NCBI GenBank assembly: GCA_014190155.1 | Contig: BJFY01000002.1 | Coordinates: 9,209 to 73,208 of the forward strand | Direction of reading: 5' to 3' | DNA length: 64,000 nt | Source: Actinomycetes bacterium | GTDB taxonomy: Bacteria > Actinomycetota > Actinomycetes > Nanopelagicales > Nanopelagicaceae | Shown: in pieces, positions 55,731 to 64,000 of the stretch | Layout of the letters: the number at the start of each line of letters is the position of its first letter | Position numbering within the stretch: position 1 is the stretch's first letter | Notes under the pieces: generated by a model | Told to the model about the DNA's origin: nothing | The model's database searches: none | The model's input: the letters and a program-made list of their open reading frames with translations, nothing else | Position numbers and translations under genes: made by a program

Positions 55731-56444
55731 ATGTTAGTCGAATCAGTAGCTGCACCCTTTTATGGCACAAACTGTTGGATTCTAGCCACGGGGAAGAGTG
55801 AAGAGTGCGTGATTGTTGATCCTGGTATCGCGATCCCGGATTTAACAAACGAAATTTATGAAATTGTCGATCGATATAAATTAAAACCAGTAGCAACTTT
55901 ATTAACGCACGGACATTTAGACCATACTTTTTCAGTAGTTCCGATGGCAACTTCTGTTGAGAATGGTAGCGCCGCTAATAAATACATTACTTACATCCAT
56001 TCAGGCGATCGGGAATTGTTGACTTATCCGGAACGTGCGCTAAGTACAGAATCTGCCGCGCTATTATCTATGCTGGCGAGCGAAACTGGACGCAAATCTT
56101 TTCACGAACCAGTAAATGTTAAAGAAATTAAAAGTAATGAAGTTCTTGCAATTGCGGGTCTATCCATCAAGATTGTGCACGCTCCGGGTCATACTCGTGG
56201 ATCAGTTATTTTTATGGTTAACGATAAAATTGCGGTAACTGGCGATGTGCTTTTTGCGGGATCGATTGGTAGAACTGATTTACCAACGGGATCCATGACC
56301 GATATGACAAAAACTTTGCAAGAGAAAATTATCACTCTCTCTGATGAAATCAGAGTTCTACCTGGGCACGGCCCCGAGACGACGATCGCGCAAGAGCGAA
56401 AGAGCAACCCTTATTTGAAAAATCTAACGGTAGGTGCTCGATGA
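55731..56444 (+). CDS. MBL-fold metallohydrolase, glyoxalase II-like
   Basis: 237 residues from the ATG at 55731. It begins [18 protein letters not shown]. Zinc residues are in [12 protein letters not shown] (THGHLDH), [24 protein letters not shown] and LPGHGPETT. Hydroxyacyl-thioester hydrolysis is the usual family role, but the actinobacterial member beside hisS is not characterised. Start supported by GGAGGGGTGAA directly upstream; in-frame codons before it have no better signal. Coupled by an ATGA to hisS. Confidence 0.92.
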   Translation: MLVESVAAPFYGTNCWILATGKSEECVIVDPGIAIPDLTNEIYEIVDRYKLKPVATLLTHGHLDHTFSVVPMATSVENGSAANKYITYIHSGDRELLTYPERALSTESAALLSMLASETGRKSFHEPVNVKEIKSNEVLAIAGLSIKIVHAPGHTRGSVIFMVNDKIAVTGDVLFAGSIGRTDLPTGSMTDMTKTLQEKIITLSDEIRVLPGHGPETTIAQERKSNPYLKNLTVGAR

Positions 56445-57688
56445 AGTTCCAAGCCCCAAAAGGCGTGAGCGAGTACTTTCCAGATCGTTCGATTGCTTTT
56501 GAAACTGTGCGCCGCGAATTAATTAGACCCGCGAAATTGGCTGGTTATAAATTACTTGAACTGCCGATTTTTGAAGATACCGAATTATTCACTCGCGGCG
56601 TTGGTGAATCTACTGATGTTGTTAGCAAAGAGATGTACACATTTGAAGATCGAGGTGGCCGCTCAATCACGTTAAGACCAGAAGGCACTGCTGGTGTGAT
56701 GCGTGCAGTAATTGAACATGGATTGGATCGCGGACAATTACCAGTAAAAGTTTGGTACTCCGGTCCGTATTTCCGCGCGGAAAGGCCACAAGCCGGTCGC
56801 TACCGCCAGTTTTATCAAGTTGGAATTGAAGCAATTGGGTTGGATGATCCAGCAATTGATGCTGAAGTTATCGCGATAGCTAGCGCCGGTTATCGTAACT
56901 TAGGTTTGCGAAAATTTAGATTGGATATTACTTCTCTTGGTGATGCGGCTTCGCGAGCCGCACACCGCATAGATTTGGTGACATTTATTGCCAAGTTAGA
57001 TTTAGATGAAGCAACAAGAGAGCGGGTAAAATTAAACCCGTTGCGAATCTTCGATGACAAACGCGATCCAATCATCGCAATGCTGAGAAACGCACCGTTA
57101 TTAATCGATTATTTGACTAAGGAGAGCGCCGCGCATTTTGTTAAAGTGAAAGAATATTTAGATGCTCTAGGGATTGCTTACACGATTAATCCTCGAATGG
57201 TGCGCGGGTTAGATTATTACACCGGAACAGCATTTGAATTTGTCCATGAATTATTGGGAGCACAATCTGGTATTGGCGGCGGTGGTCGGTACGACGGCTT
57301 GATGGAGTCCCTTGGTGGTAAAAATCTTTCTGGCATCGGATTTGGGCTAGGTATCGATCGAACATTGCTGGCGTGCGAGGCTGAGGCCATTGATTTAACT
57401 AAAACTTCTCGGCCCGATCTGTATGTGATACCACTAGGGGAGAACGCTAAGAATTTTGCAATCAAATTTATAGATGATTTGCGAAATGGTGGCGCAATTG
57501 TGGATTGCGCTTACGGTGACCGCGCGTTAAAGGGGGCTATGAAAGGCGCTGATAAAAGTGGTGCTAAATATGCGTTGGTGATCGGTGGCTCAGAGTTGGC
57601 TTCCGGCATTGGTGAATTGAAAAATATGGAAACCGGAGTTGCATCTTCGGTTACTCTTAGCGCCATCAATTCCGCTTTACTAAAGTAA
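56441..57688 (+). CDS. hisS: Histidyl-tRNA synthetase
   Basis: 415 residues, class II synthetase. The N-terminal [13 protein letters not shown] is followed by [17 protein letters not shown], motif 2 in [21 protein letters not shown], and the histidine-A signature [32 protein letters not shown] stretch and [13 protein letters not shown] (motif 3) precede the anticodon domain. Start overlaps the MBL stop. Confidence 0.97.
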   Translation: MKFQAPKGVSEYFPDRSIAFETVRRELIRPAKLAGYKLLELPIFEDTELFTRGVGESTDVVSKEMYTFEDRGGRSITLRPEGTAGVMRAVIEHGLDRGQLPVKVWYSGPYFRAERPQAGRYRQFYQVGIEAIGLDDPAIDAEVIAIASAGYRNLGLRKFRLDITSLGDAASRAAHRIDLVTFIAKLDLDEATRERVKLNPLRIFDDKRDPIIAMLRNAPLLIDYLTKESAAHFVKVKEYLDALGIAYTINPRMVRGLDYYTGTAFEFVHELLGAQSGIGGGGRYDGLMESLGGKNLSGIGFGLGIDRTLLACEAEAIDLTKTSRPDLYVIPLGENAKNFAIKFIDDLRNGGAIVDCAYGDRALKGAMKGADKSGAKYALVIGGSELASGIGELKNMETGVASSVTLSAINSALLK

Positions 57689-57708
57689 TAAAAAGGTTCA
57701 GGAGTAAC

Positions 57709-59451
57709 GTGTTACGCACTCATAACGCCGGGGATATTCGCCCTTCACATATCGGCAGTGAGATTAAATTGGCAGGTTGGGTTGCTCGGCGCCGGGACCA
57801 CGGTGGCGTGGCATTTATAGATTTACGAGATGCAACTGGCGCGGTCCAAGTAGTTATCTCAGACGAATCAGTCGCGGGTGCGCTCCGCGCTGAATGGTGC
57901 GTTTTAATTGTTGGAGAAGTTGTTGCTCGACCCAATGGCAATGAAAACAGCGCAATTCCAACGGGTGCTATCGAAGTTATCTGCAAAGAGTTAATTGTGT
58001 TATCGGAGGCAGCACCGTTGCCATTTCCAGTCGATAGTGGAGACACTTCTAATATCAGCGAAGAAGTGCGGTTGAAGTACCGGTATCTAGATTTGCGGCG
58101 CGAAAGACCAGCTCACAATTTGCGGGTACGTTCCAAAGTTACGTCCGCAATTCGATCTGTTATGACCGAAAGTGATTTTCTCGAAATTGAGACGCCTTAT
58201 TTAACGCGTTCGACTCCGGAAGGGGCACGAGATTTTCTAGTGCCAGTGCGGTTACAACCCGGCAGTTGGTACGCGCTGCCCCAATCGCCACAACTTTTTA
58301 AACAATTATTAATGGTTGCAGGAATGGAACGCTATTATCAAATTGCGCGATGTTTTCGGGACGAAGATTTCCGCGCTGATCGCCAACCAGAATTCACCCA
58401 ATTAGATATTGAAATGTCTTTTGTAGATCAAGCCGATATTTTGCAAGTTGCGGAACGAGTTTTAGCGCGGGTATTTAAAGATGTAGTTGGTTACCAAATT
58501 CCAATGCCAATTCCGCATATGACTTATCATGAAGCGATGCGTAGGTTTGGTTCCGATAAACCAGATTTGCGTTTCGGTAATGAAATATCTGAAGTAACCG
58601 AATTTTTTGCCAATACTGCGTTTCGAGTTTTTCAAGCTGAATATGTCGGCGCAGTAGTTATGCCAGGCGGGGCGAGTTCAGCTAGACGCGATTTAGATGC
58701 TTGGCAGGATTGGGCAAAAGCTCGCGGCGCTAAAGGTTTGGCATATATTTTGGTCCAACCTGATGGCCAACTAGGTGGTCCGGTGGCAAAAAATTTATCT
58801 CAGACTGAAACTGCTGGGGTTGCTGCAGCAACTGGTGCTGAACCAGGCGATGCCATATTTTTCGCAGCAGGGGATCGTCAAAGTTCGCAGAATTTATTAG
58901 GTGCGGTTCGTATTGAAATTGGCGAACGCTGCGATTTAATCGATAAAAAAGCTTGGAATTTTCTCTGGGTTGTTGATGCACCCATGTTTGAAAAGAGTGA
59001 CTCTGGTGGTTGGACCGCAGTTCATCACCCATTTACCGGGCCGAAACCGGAGTTTGAAAAAAGTTTTGTGAACGACCCAGCATCAGCGTTGGCATATGCG
59101 TATGACATAGTTTTAAATGGTAATGAGATTGGAGGTGGCTCAATCCGTATTCATCGTCGTGATATCCAACAAGAAGTTTTCTCGGTGATTGGGCTTTCGC
59201 AAGCAGAAGCTGAAAGTAAATTCGGTTTCTTGTTGGAAGCATTTAATTACGGCCCGCCACCACATGGTGGGATTGCACTCGGATTAGATCGATTATGCGC
59301 GTTGTTAACCGGATCTGATTCTATTCGCGAAGTGATTGCGTTCCCTAAAACAGCAAGCGGTGGTGATCCGTTGACCGGTGCACCGACCCCAATTACACCA
59401 GCACAGCGCAAGGAGAGCGGGATTGATTCCCAACCTGAAGCGAAACCGTAA
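57709..59451 (+). CDS. aspS: Aspartyl-tRNA synthetase (bacterial type)
   Basis: 580 residues. The N-terminal OB fold has [20 protein letters not shown]. Class II motif 2 is [25 protein letters not shown], written as [18 protein letters not shown]; the bacterial GAD insertion follows at about 290-410; motif 3 is [11 protein letters not shown] near the C-terminus. AGGAG lies 5 nt ahead of the GTG start. The 3' end overlaps the next gene by 29 bp. Whether it is discriminating or also charges tRNA-Asn cannot be told. Confidence 0.97.
   Translation: MLRTHNAGDIRPSHIGSEIKLAGWVARRRDHGGVAFIDLRDATGAVQVVISDESVAGALRAEWCVLIVGEVVARPNGNENSAIPTGAIEVICKELIVLSEAAPLPFPVDSGDTSNISEEVRLKYRYLDLRRERPAHNLRVRSKVTSAIRSVMTESDFLEIETPYLTRSTPEGARDFLVPVRLQPGSWYALPQSPQLFKQLLMVAGMERYYQIARCFRDEDFRADRQPEFTQLDIEMSFVDQADILQVAERVLARVFKDVVGYQIPMPIPHMTYHEAMRRFGSDKPDLRFGNEISEVTEFFANTAFRVFQAEYVGAVVMPGGASSARRDLDAWQDWAKARGAKGLAYILVQPDGQLGGPVAKNLSQTETAGVAAATGAEPGDAIFFAAGDRQSSQNLLGAVRIEIGERCDLIDKKAWNFLWVVDAPMFEKSDSGGWTAVHHPFTGPKPEFEKSFVNDPASALAYAYDIVLNGNEIGGGSIRIHRRDIQQEVFSVIGLSQAEAESKFGFLLEAFNYGPPPHGGIALGLDRLCALLTGSDSIREVIAFPKTASGGDPLTGAPTPITPAQRKESGIDSQPEAKP
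59410..59415 (+). promoter_or_regulatory. Shine-Dalgarno inside aspS that sets the TTG start of the lipoprotein gene
   Basis: AAGGAG at 59410-59415 lies 7 nt before TTG 59423, within the last codons of aspS. It is the best initiation signal in this frame. Confidence 0.65.
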
Positions 59452-60091
59452 CCGCATTTCGGTCATAATTTTTGGATTAATCTCTACGCTCGCGCTTTCA
59501 AGCTGCGGTAAAAGTTCAGAAACATTTCTAGCATTTAAAGAAGATGGTGTCTTTGCCACTGTTCCAAAAACTTGGCATGAAATAAGCGCTACTGAGCTTT
59601 CGGATTTCGAAGCTAAAGCTACCGACGCTGGGGCTGCGGAGCGGCTAGCCGCAGTTAAGTGGCAGATTGCTTATTCCCCAGATTCTAAAATCAGCCCCAA
59701 AGAAGTTTTCAGCTTAGCGCCTCAAGAATCTCCAATAGTTTTTCTGCGAATCCGAAATCTCTATCCCGCCGAGGTGAACGCCGTTTCCTTCAATTCGCTG
59801 CGCGATATTGTGCTGCCGTTAAGTTCATGGATTGATGGTTCTTTAACCGCTCCTAAATTTACCTTGATTTCAGATGAAAAGTTCAAAGATAAGGGTGCTA
59901 CTGGAATCAGAACCATCTATACATTTGCGGCATCTGATGAAGTTTTGGAAACTATGAACCAGACGGTTGCCCTCTCAGCGGACCGAACCGTCCTTTATGT
60001 GCTGATAATCCGCTGCAGCGTTACTTGCTATACGCAAAATCAAAACTCTTTGGATAAGATTGCGAACTCGTTCACAATACGAGGAAAATAG
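59423..60091 (+). CDS. Putative lipoprotein of unknown function
   Basis: 222 residues from TTG 59423 ([13 protein letters not shown]). A basic n-region, a hydrophobic core and the lipobox LSSC give a lipoprotein signal peptide with the modified Cys at about 28. The mature part has no family I recognise: mixed alpha/beta, with [20 protein letters not shown] near its start, like several surface lipoproteins that begin with a PsbP/LpqN-type strand. The frame remains open to a GTG at 59378 inside aspS, but the signal-peptide layout and the Shine-Dalgarno favour the TTG. Start overlaps aspS by 29 bp. Confidence 0.8.
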   Translation: MIPNLKRNRNRISVIIFGLISTLALSSCGKSSETFLAFKEDGVFATVPKTWHEISATELSDFEAKATDAGAAERLAAVKWQIAYSPDSKISPKEVFSLAPQESPIVFLRIRNLYPAEVNAVSFNSLRDIVLPLSSWIDGSLTAPKFTLISDEKFKDKGATGIRTIYTFAASDEVLETMNQTVALSADRTVLYVLIIRCSVTCYTQNQNSLDKIANSFTIRGK

Positions 60092-60111
60092 AGACTTGGT
60101 GAGGATAGCTA

Positions 60112-62370
60112 ATGGCTGAAGTTTCAACCAGCAGAGCGCGCGATACTGATCGTAAAACGCGAATTCACTTATCCTTTTACGATCGCACTAAATTTATAAC
60201 GCTCTTCATCCTAGTTTTCTTTATATTGGTTTGGGCCGAGATGTCGGGTAACCCAATCTTAGGCTTTACCGATGCGGTGCAAAATAGCGCGGAATCTCGT
60301 TGGTGGATTTTTCCATTGCTTGCGATCGAACTAATTAGACAAACACATTTTTTAATATCCGAATTGCTTGCGCCTTACCATGGTATCTGGCAGAAATATT
60401 TCAAGTTTATAGATCGGATTATTCATAAATTAAGCGATTGGACTCGATTTCGGTTATCACGAATCATAAAATGGCTGCTTTTCATTTCGCTATTAGCGGT
60501 AATTTTGGGCGCGATTTATAAAGAGACCCCAGTACGAGCACTTTTCTTTGCACCAAAAGCTTTTTGGAGCGCATTGCCAATGCTGGGCCAATTACTCTTT
60601 GCCGTTTTCTTTGTCGTTATTCAATTCGCAGCGATCTTTTACTTCTTAAGTCGCGGTGGCGTTGATACCTATTTCCCAGATGATATTAGAACCCGGTTTT
60701 CTGATGTGTGGGGACAAGATCACGTATTAAACCGAATTCGGGAGAATTTAGTATTTCTTGAAAATCCAGAGAGCATTGAAAAACATGGCGGTTATGTCCC
60801 GGGCGGAATTTTATTATGGGGCCCACCAGGAACTGGTAAAACTTTAATGGCGGAATCAATGGCGGGCGAAACCGGAAAACCATTCGTTTTCGTCGATCCA
60901 GGTGCTTTCACAAATATGTTCATGGGTGTTGGCGTCCTTAAAGTTAAAAGCCTCTTCCGAAAATTAAGAAAATTGGCGTTGCGCTACGGCGGGGTTGTGG
61001 TTTTCTTTGATGAAGCTGACTCGCTAGGAAACCGTGGCATTGTTTCCGGTGGTGGTCAAAATAGAACGACTGAGCAAAGTAATCGGGAAATCTTCGCGAG
61101 CACTTGTCATGGTGGTAACTATTTGTCCAAGAACACCGCGGCGTTGTTGGCCCGCAATGCATTTGTGATGGGTGGCGCTGGCGGTAGTGGCGGTGGCGGC
61201 ATGGGAACTTTGCAAGCGCTACTTACTGAGTTATCAGGACTGAAGAAACCGCGTGGGTTTTTAAATCGAGTGGTAAGACGCACCTTAGGTATGCGACCGA
61301 AGCTTCCACCTAAATATCGAATTTTGGTAGTAATGGCTACCAATATGCCAGAAGCGCTTGATGAAGCTTTGTTACGTCCGGGGCGAATTGATCGCATGTA
61401 TCGTGTTGGTTATCCAAGCAAGGCCGGACGCATTCGAACTTATGAAGGATATTTTGCAAAAGTTTCACACTCCCTAACCAGCGAAGAGATTGATAAGTTG
61501 GCGACAATTACTCCTTACGCTACCGGTGCGACAATTAAAGATTTAATAAATGAAGCGCTGATTATGGCAATTCGAAATGGTCGCACTGGAATTATTTGGA
61601 GTGATGTGTTGCGCGCTAAGCAATTAAAAGAACTTGGACCTGCTGAGGATGTTGAATATATCGAGCGGGAACGCCACGCTGTTGCGGTACACGAAGCTTG
61701 TCACGCAGTTATGGCGAACTTAACCCGCCGACATATGGAAATTGATTTAGCTACGATCGAAAAAGGTTCGGATTATTTAGGAATGGTCGCAAGCATTCCG
61801 CCGGATGATCAATTCACTAGATGGCGTACAGAATATGAATCCGATATTTTAGTTTCGTTAGCTTCACTGGCTGGTGAGCGGATGTTCTTTGATGGTGACA
61901 ATTCTTCTGGTGTATCTGGAGATTTGGAAAGTGCGACCACCGTTGCTGCGCTGATGGAAGGTCAATGGGGCATGGGTTCCACTGTTTCTTCTTATGCATC
62001 CAGTCGCAGAATGGACCTTGGTGCACCGGGTGGTGGCAAAAAAGATGATTCCAGCAAAGAGATGAAGCGCGCATTGTCAGATCGGATTGAAGACAATCTC
62101 TCATCATTGTTAGCTAAAGCTGAAATTATTCTTCGCGATAATCGGAGAAAAGTTCTAGCAGTAGCGCATGCGCTAGAAATTCATAAAACCCTCTCCGGTG
62201 ATGATGTGGTGGCAGTCATCGAAGGCAAAATTGGAACGATTGCGGATGGTCGTCATTATTTGGTCGAAGAAAATATGGTCGCAATTGAGGCCTATCACGG
62301 CGCTGCCGTAAAAGCGCATGCGGGCCATAAAAAGCCGGATATTGAGATTCCTAAATTTGATCAGCTCTAA
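60112..62370 (+). CDS. FtsH-like membrane AAA+ protease with a Gly-rich insert
   Basis: 752 residues. Several N-terminal hydrophobic stretches (about 24-45, 60-80, 122-140 and 150-182) precede the AAA module: Walker A GPPGTGKT at 237-244, Walker B VVVFFDEADSLGNRG. A long insert (about 310-400) contains NRTTEQSNRE and a run GGAGGSGGGGMG before sensor 1 in VMATNMPEALDEALLRPGRID. The M41 zinc motif HEACH is at 527-531, with a likely third ligand in the GERMFFDG...GVSGDLESAT region. Differs from housekeeping FtsH in the insert and the N-terminus. Starts after GAGG 12 nt ahead; precedes alaS in actinobacteria. Confidence 0.9.
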   Translation: MAEVSTSRARDTDRKTRIHLSFYDRTKFITLFILVFFILVWAEMSGNPILGFTDAVQNSAESRWWIFPLLAIELIRQTHFLISELLAPYHGIWQKYFKFIDRIIHKLSDWTRFRLSRIIKWLLFISLLAVILGAIYKETPVRALFFAPKAFWSALPMLGQLLFAVFFVVIQFAAIFYFLSRGGVDTYFPDDIRTRFSDVWGQDHVLNRIRENLVFLENPESIEKHGGYVPGGILLWGPPGTGKTLMAESMAGETGKPFVFVDPGAFTNMFMGVGVLKVKSLFRKLRKLALRYGGVVVFFDEADSLGNRGIVSGGGQNRTTEQSNREIFASTCHGGNYLSKNTAALLARNAFVMGGAGGSGGGGMGTLQALLTELSGLKKPRGFLNRVVRRTLGMRPKLPPKYRILVVMATNMPEALDEALLRPGRIDRMYRVGYPSKAGRIRTYEGYFAKVSHSLTSEEIDKLATITPYATGATIKDLINEALIMAIRNGRTGIIWSDVLRAKQLKELGPAEDVEYIERERHAVAVHEACHAVMANLTRRHMEIDLATIEKGSDYLGMVASIPPDDQFTRWRTEYESDILVSLASLAGERMFFDGDNSSGVSGDLESATTVAALMEGQWGMGSTVSSYASSRRMDLGAPGGGKKDDSSKEMKRALSDRIEDNLSSLLAKAEIILRDNRRKVLAVAHALEIHKTLSGDDVVAVIEGKIGTIADGRHYLVEENMVAIEAYHGAAVKAHAGHKKPDIEIPKFDQL

Positions 62371-62399
62371 ACCTGCGCCAAGTTACTAATGAATTCAGG

Positions 62400-62405
62400 T
62401 AACCT
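62400..62405 (+). promoter_or_regulatory. -10 box (TAACCT), leaderless, DUF948-alaS
   Basis: TAACCT is 6 nt before the ATG at 62412. Confidence 0.6.
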
Positions 62406-62411
62406 AGGGAA

Positions 62412-62834
62412 ATGGGTCCTGGTGGAATAGCAACAATCATCGCCGCAGCTGCGCTAGCTGTTATTGCGATTGCAATCGCGTACGCGGTAATAAGACTTGG
62501 GCGAGTAATTGATGAAGTGGGCGTTGCGGTGAAGTCAATCACCGAAGAGACCACCCCGTTATTGGAAGAGGTAACCACTACCGTTAAATTGGTAAATGGG
62601 CCACTTCATAGCATCAATCGTGTAACCAAATCTGTCGAAGATATCTCTTCTAAGATATCCGCAACCACAGCAACATTTTTAGATAAGAATGAACTCGCAA
62701 TGAAAGTGGCAGGTGGTTTATTGACAGCTGTGCAACTTGGTAAAAGTAAAGGTAAAGGCAGAGGCAAGAATAAAAGTAGAGGTAAGTCTTCAAAAAAGGC
62801 AAAATCTTTTGTCGATGATGAGGAATTTGAGTAA
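62412..62834 (+). CDS. DUF948 domain membrane protein
   Basis: 140 residues. An N-terminal helix (about 5-25, Ala/Ile-rich) is followed by the DUF948 coiled segment with IDEVGVAVKSITEETTPLLEEV and NGPLHSINRVTKSVEDISSK. A very basic linker (KGKGRGKNKSRGKSSKKAK) leads to an acidic end (DDEEFE). Located just before alaS, as in other actinobacteria. Leaderless: TAACCT 6 nt before the ATG. Confidence 0.9.
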   Translation: MGPGGIATIIAAAALAVIAIAIAYAVIRLGRVIDEVGVAVKSITEETTPLLEEVTTTVKLVNGPLHSINRVTKSVEDISSKISATTATFLDKNELAMKVAGGLLTAVQLGKSKGKGRGKNKSRGKSSKKAKSFVDDEEFE

Positions 62835-62838
62835 ATAG

Positions 62839-64000
62839 GTGGAATCAGCTGAAATACGTGCTCGTTGGTTACGCTTCTTCGAATCTGACAACCGAGCCGG
62901 CTTAACTCACACGGTGGTACCGTCGGCCTCTTTAATTTTGAATGATCCAAATCTTTTATTGGTAAATGCAGGCATGGTGCCATTCAAGCCTTATTTTTTA
63001 GGGGAGATCACCCCGCCTTATAAACGAGCAACTTCGGTACAAAAATGCGTACGCACTTTAGATATTGACGAAGTTGGAAAAACTACGCGGCATGCTTCGT
63101 TTTTTCAGATGTGTGGAAATTTTTCATTTGGTGATTATTTTAAAGAAGGAGCGATTGCGTTGGCATGGGATTTATTAACTCGCCCAATTAGCGATGGTGG
63201 TTTTGGATTTCCCGAATCAAAACTCTGGGTAACGGTTTACTTAGACGATGATGAAGCTGCCGATATTTGGCATGAAAAAATTGGGGTACCGAAAGCGCGA
63301 ATTCAAAGACGTGGCTTGGCTGATAATTTTTGGTCAATGGGTGTGCCTGGTCCATGCGGTCCGTGTTCTGAAATTTATTACGATCGTGGTCCGGCTTATG
63401 GTAAAGAGGGTGGACCAATTGCCGATGAAGACCGTTATCTGGAGGTATGGAATTTAGTATTCATGCAAAATATTCGAGGCGAAGGTGGAAATAAAGAAAG
63501 TTTCCCAATAGTAGGTGAACTACCAGCTAAGAATATCGATACCGGACTCGGGTTAGAACGCACCGCGGCGCTTTTGCAAGGCGTCGAAAATATTTATGAA
63601 ATTGATACCACAATGCAAATTCTCAATCGAGCAAGCGAATTAGCTGGTGTTAAATATGGTCAAGATATAAAGAGCGATGTTTCACTGCGAGTTATTGCAG
63701 ATCATGCTCGAACCGCAATGATGCTAATCGGTGATGGTGTGACCCCTGGTAACGAAGGCCGCGGCTATGTATTGCGTCGGATGATGCGTCGCACAACTCG
63801 TAATATGCGTCTTTTAGGAGCGGAAGATGCGAACATGAGCGAATTGATGGAAAGTTCTATCGCCGCGATGGGTTCACAGTATCCAGAATTAGTTTCCGAT
63901 AAGAAGCGAATTCTCTCGGTTGCGGTTGCTGAAGAGAACGTTTTCTTACAAACCCTTAAGAGTGGAACGCAAATTTTCGACATAGCGAGCAGCGCAATTA
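62839..64000 (+). CDS. alaS: Alanyl-tRNA synthetase (3' end outside window)
   Basis: The first 387 codons from GTG 62839 ([15 protein letters not shown]) are visible; the family is about 880-890 residues. The class II core contains [46 protein letters not shown] with the FEM-type motif 2, [13 protein letters not shown], and [17 protein letters not shown] (motif 3). The start lies 4 nt after the DUF948 stop, which supports coupling. Editing and C-Ala domains lie beyond the window. Confidence 0.97.
   Translation, partial: MESAEIRARWLRFFESDNRAGLTHTVVPSASLILNDPNLLLVNAGMVPFKPYFLGEITPPYKRATSVQKCVRTLDIDEVGKTTRHASFFQMCGNFSFGDYFKEGAIALAWDLLTRPISDGGFGFPESKLWVTVYLDDDEAADIWHEKIGVPKARIQRRGLADNFWSMGVPGPCGPCSEIYYDRGPAYGKEGGPIADEDRYLEVWNLVFMQNIRGEGGNKESFPIVGELPAKNIDTGLGLERTAALLQGVENIYEIDTTMQILNRASELAGVKYGQDIKSDVSLRVIADHARTAMMLIGDGVTPGNEGRGYVLRRMMRRTTRNMRLLGAEDANMSELMESSIAAMGSQYPELVSDKKRILSVAVAEENVFLQTLKSGTQIFDIASSAI

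Noticed and set aside
1-64000. CRISPR arrays, insertion sequences, prophage or integron
   Set aside because: No spaced direct repeats, transposase, integrase or phage genes were seen on reading both strands.

Overview
The window looks like a piece of a streamlined, AT-leaning planktonic actinobacterial chromosome, most like the freshwater acI group (Nanopelagicales). This placement is inferred from gene content and order and was not tested by a search. The evidence is: an actinobacterial bc1-aa3 cluster (ctaE-qcrC-qcrA-qcrB with a diheme QcrC); the order thrS-HIT-pgsA-acyltransferase-PimA-pdxS-pdxT-yebC-ruvCAB-secDF-rel-DUF349-MBL-hisS-aspS-alaS; PIM-type lipid genes; very short spacers, many 4-bp stop/start overlaps; and a TANNNT box 6-8 nt before many start codons, i.e. 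leaderless transcripts. No insertion sequence, prophage, CRISPR array or gene-free stretch over 300 bp was seen.

Layout. 1-1.2 kb: partial FeS-type photolyase. 1.3-2.3 kb: two small membrane proteins and a PsiE protein. 2.4-6.4 kb: respiratory operon. 6.6-11.3 kb: a degenerate receiver protein, a DEDDh exonuclease, an esterase, an M3 oligopeptidase and an EamA transporter. 11.3-24 kb: an amino-acid catabolism block. It holds a class V PLP enzyme, a type III CoA-transferase, a glutaryl-CoA dehydrogenase, an ALDH7-like dehydrogenase, a ThDP decarboxylase-like enzyme, a 976-residue kinase/M23/PLP phospho-lyase fusion, an ornithine-cyclodeaminase/mu-crystallin protein, two GNATs and an MFS carrier. 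24.1-29.9 kb: a Dpp/Opp-type peptide ABC importer in the order C-A-B-D-F. 29.9-33.5 kb: EamA transporter, a DapB-like reductase without the usual His pair, a PaiB-like protein and a Ste24-like M48 protease. 33.5-35.1 kb: tRNA-Val, cupin, ROK kinase, tRNA-Cys and tRNA-Gly. 35.2-37.4 kb: pabB, pabC and a PGPGW protein. 37.4-64 kb: the conserved informational and envelope block ending in partial alaS.

The most interesting hypothesis is that 11.3-24 kb encodes 5-hydroxylysine (or a related amino-alcohol) breakdown: kinase plus phospho-lyase in one chain, aminoadipate-semialdehyde dehydrogenase, a 2-oxoacid step, CoA transfer, and glutaryl-CoA dehydrogenase. Other points of note are a standalone pseudo-G-domain resembling a remnant of actinobacterial EF-G2, a tRNA-Val with C33, and a possible structured leader upstream of the MBL-hisS genes.
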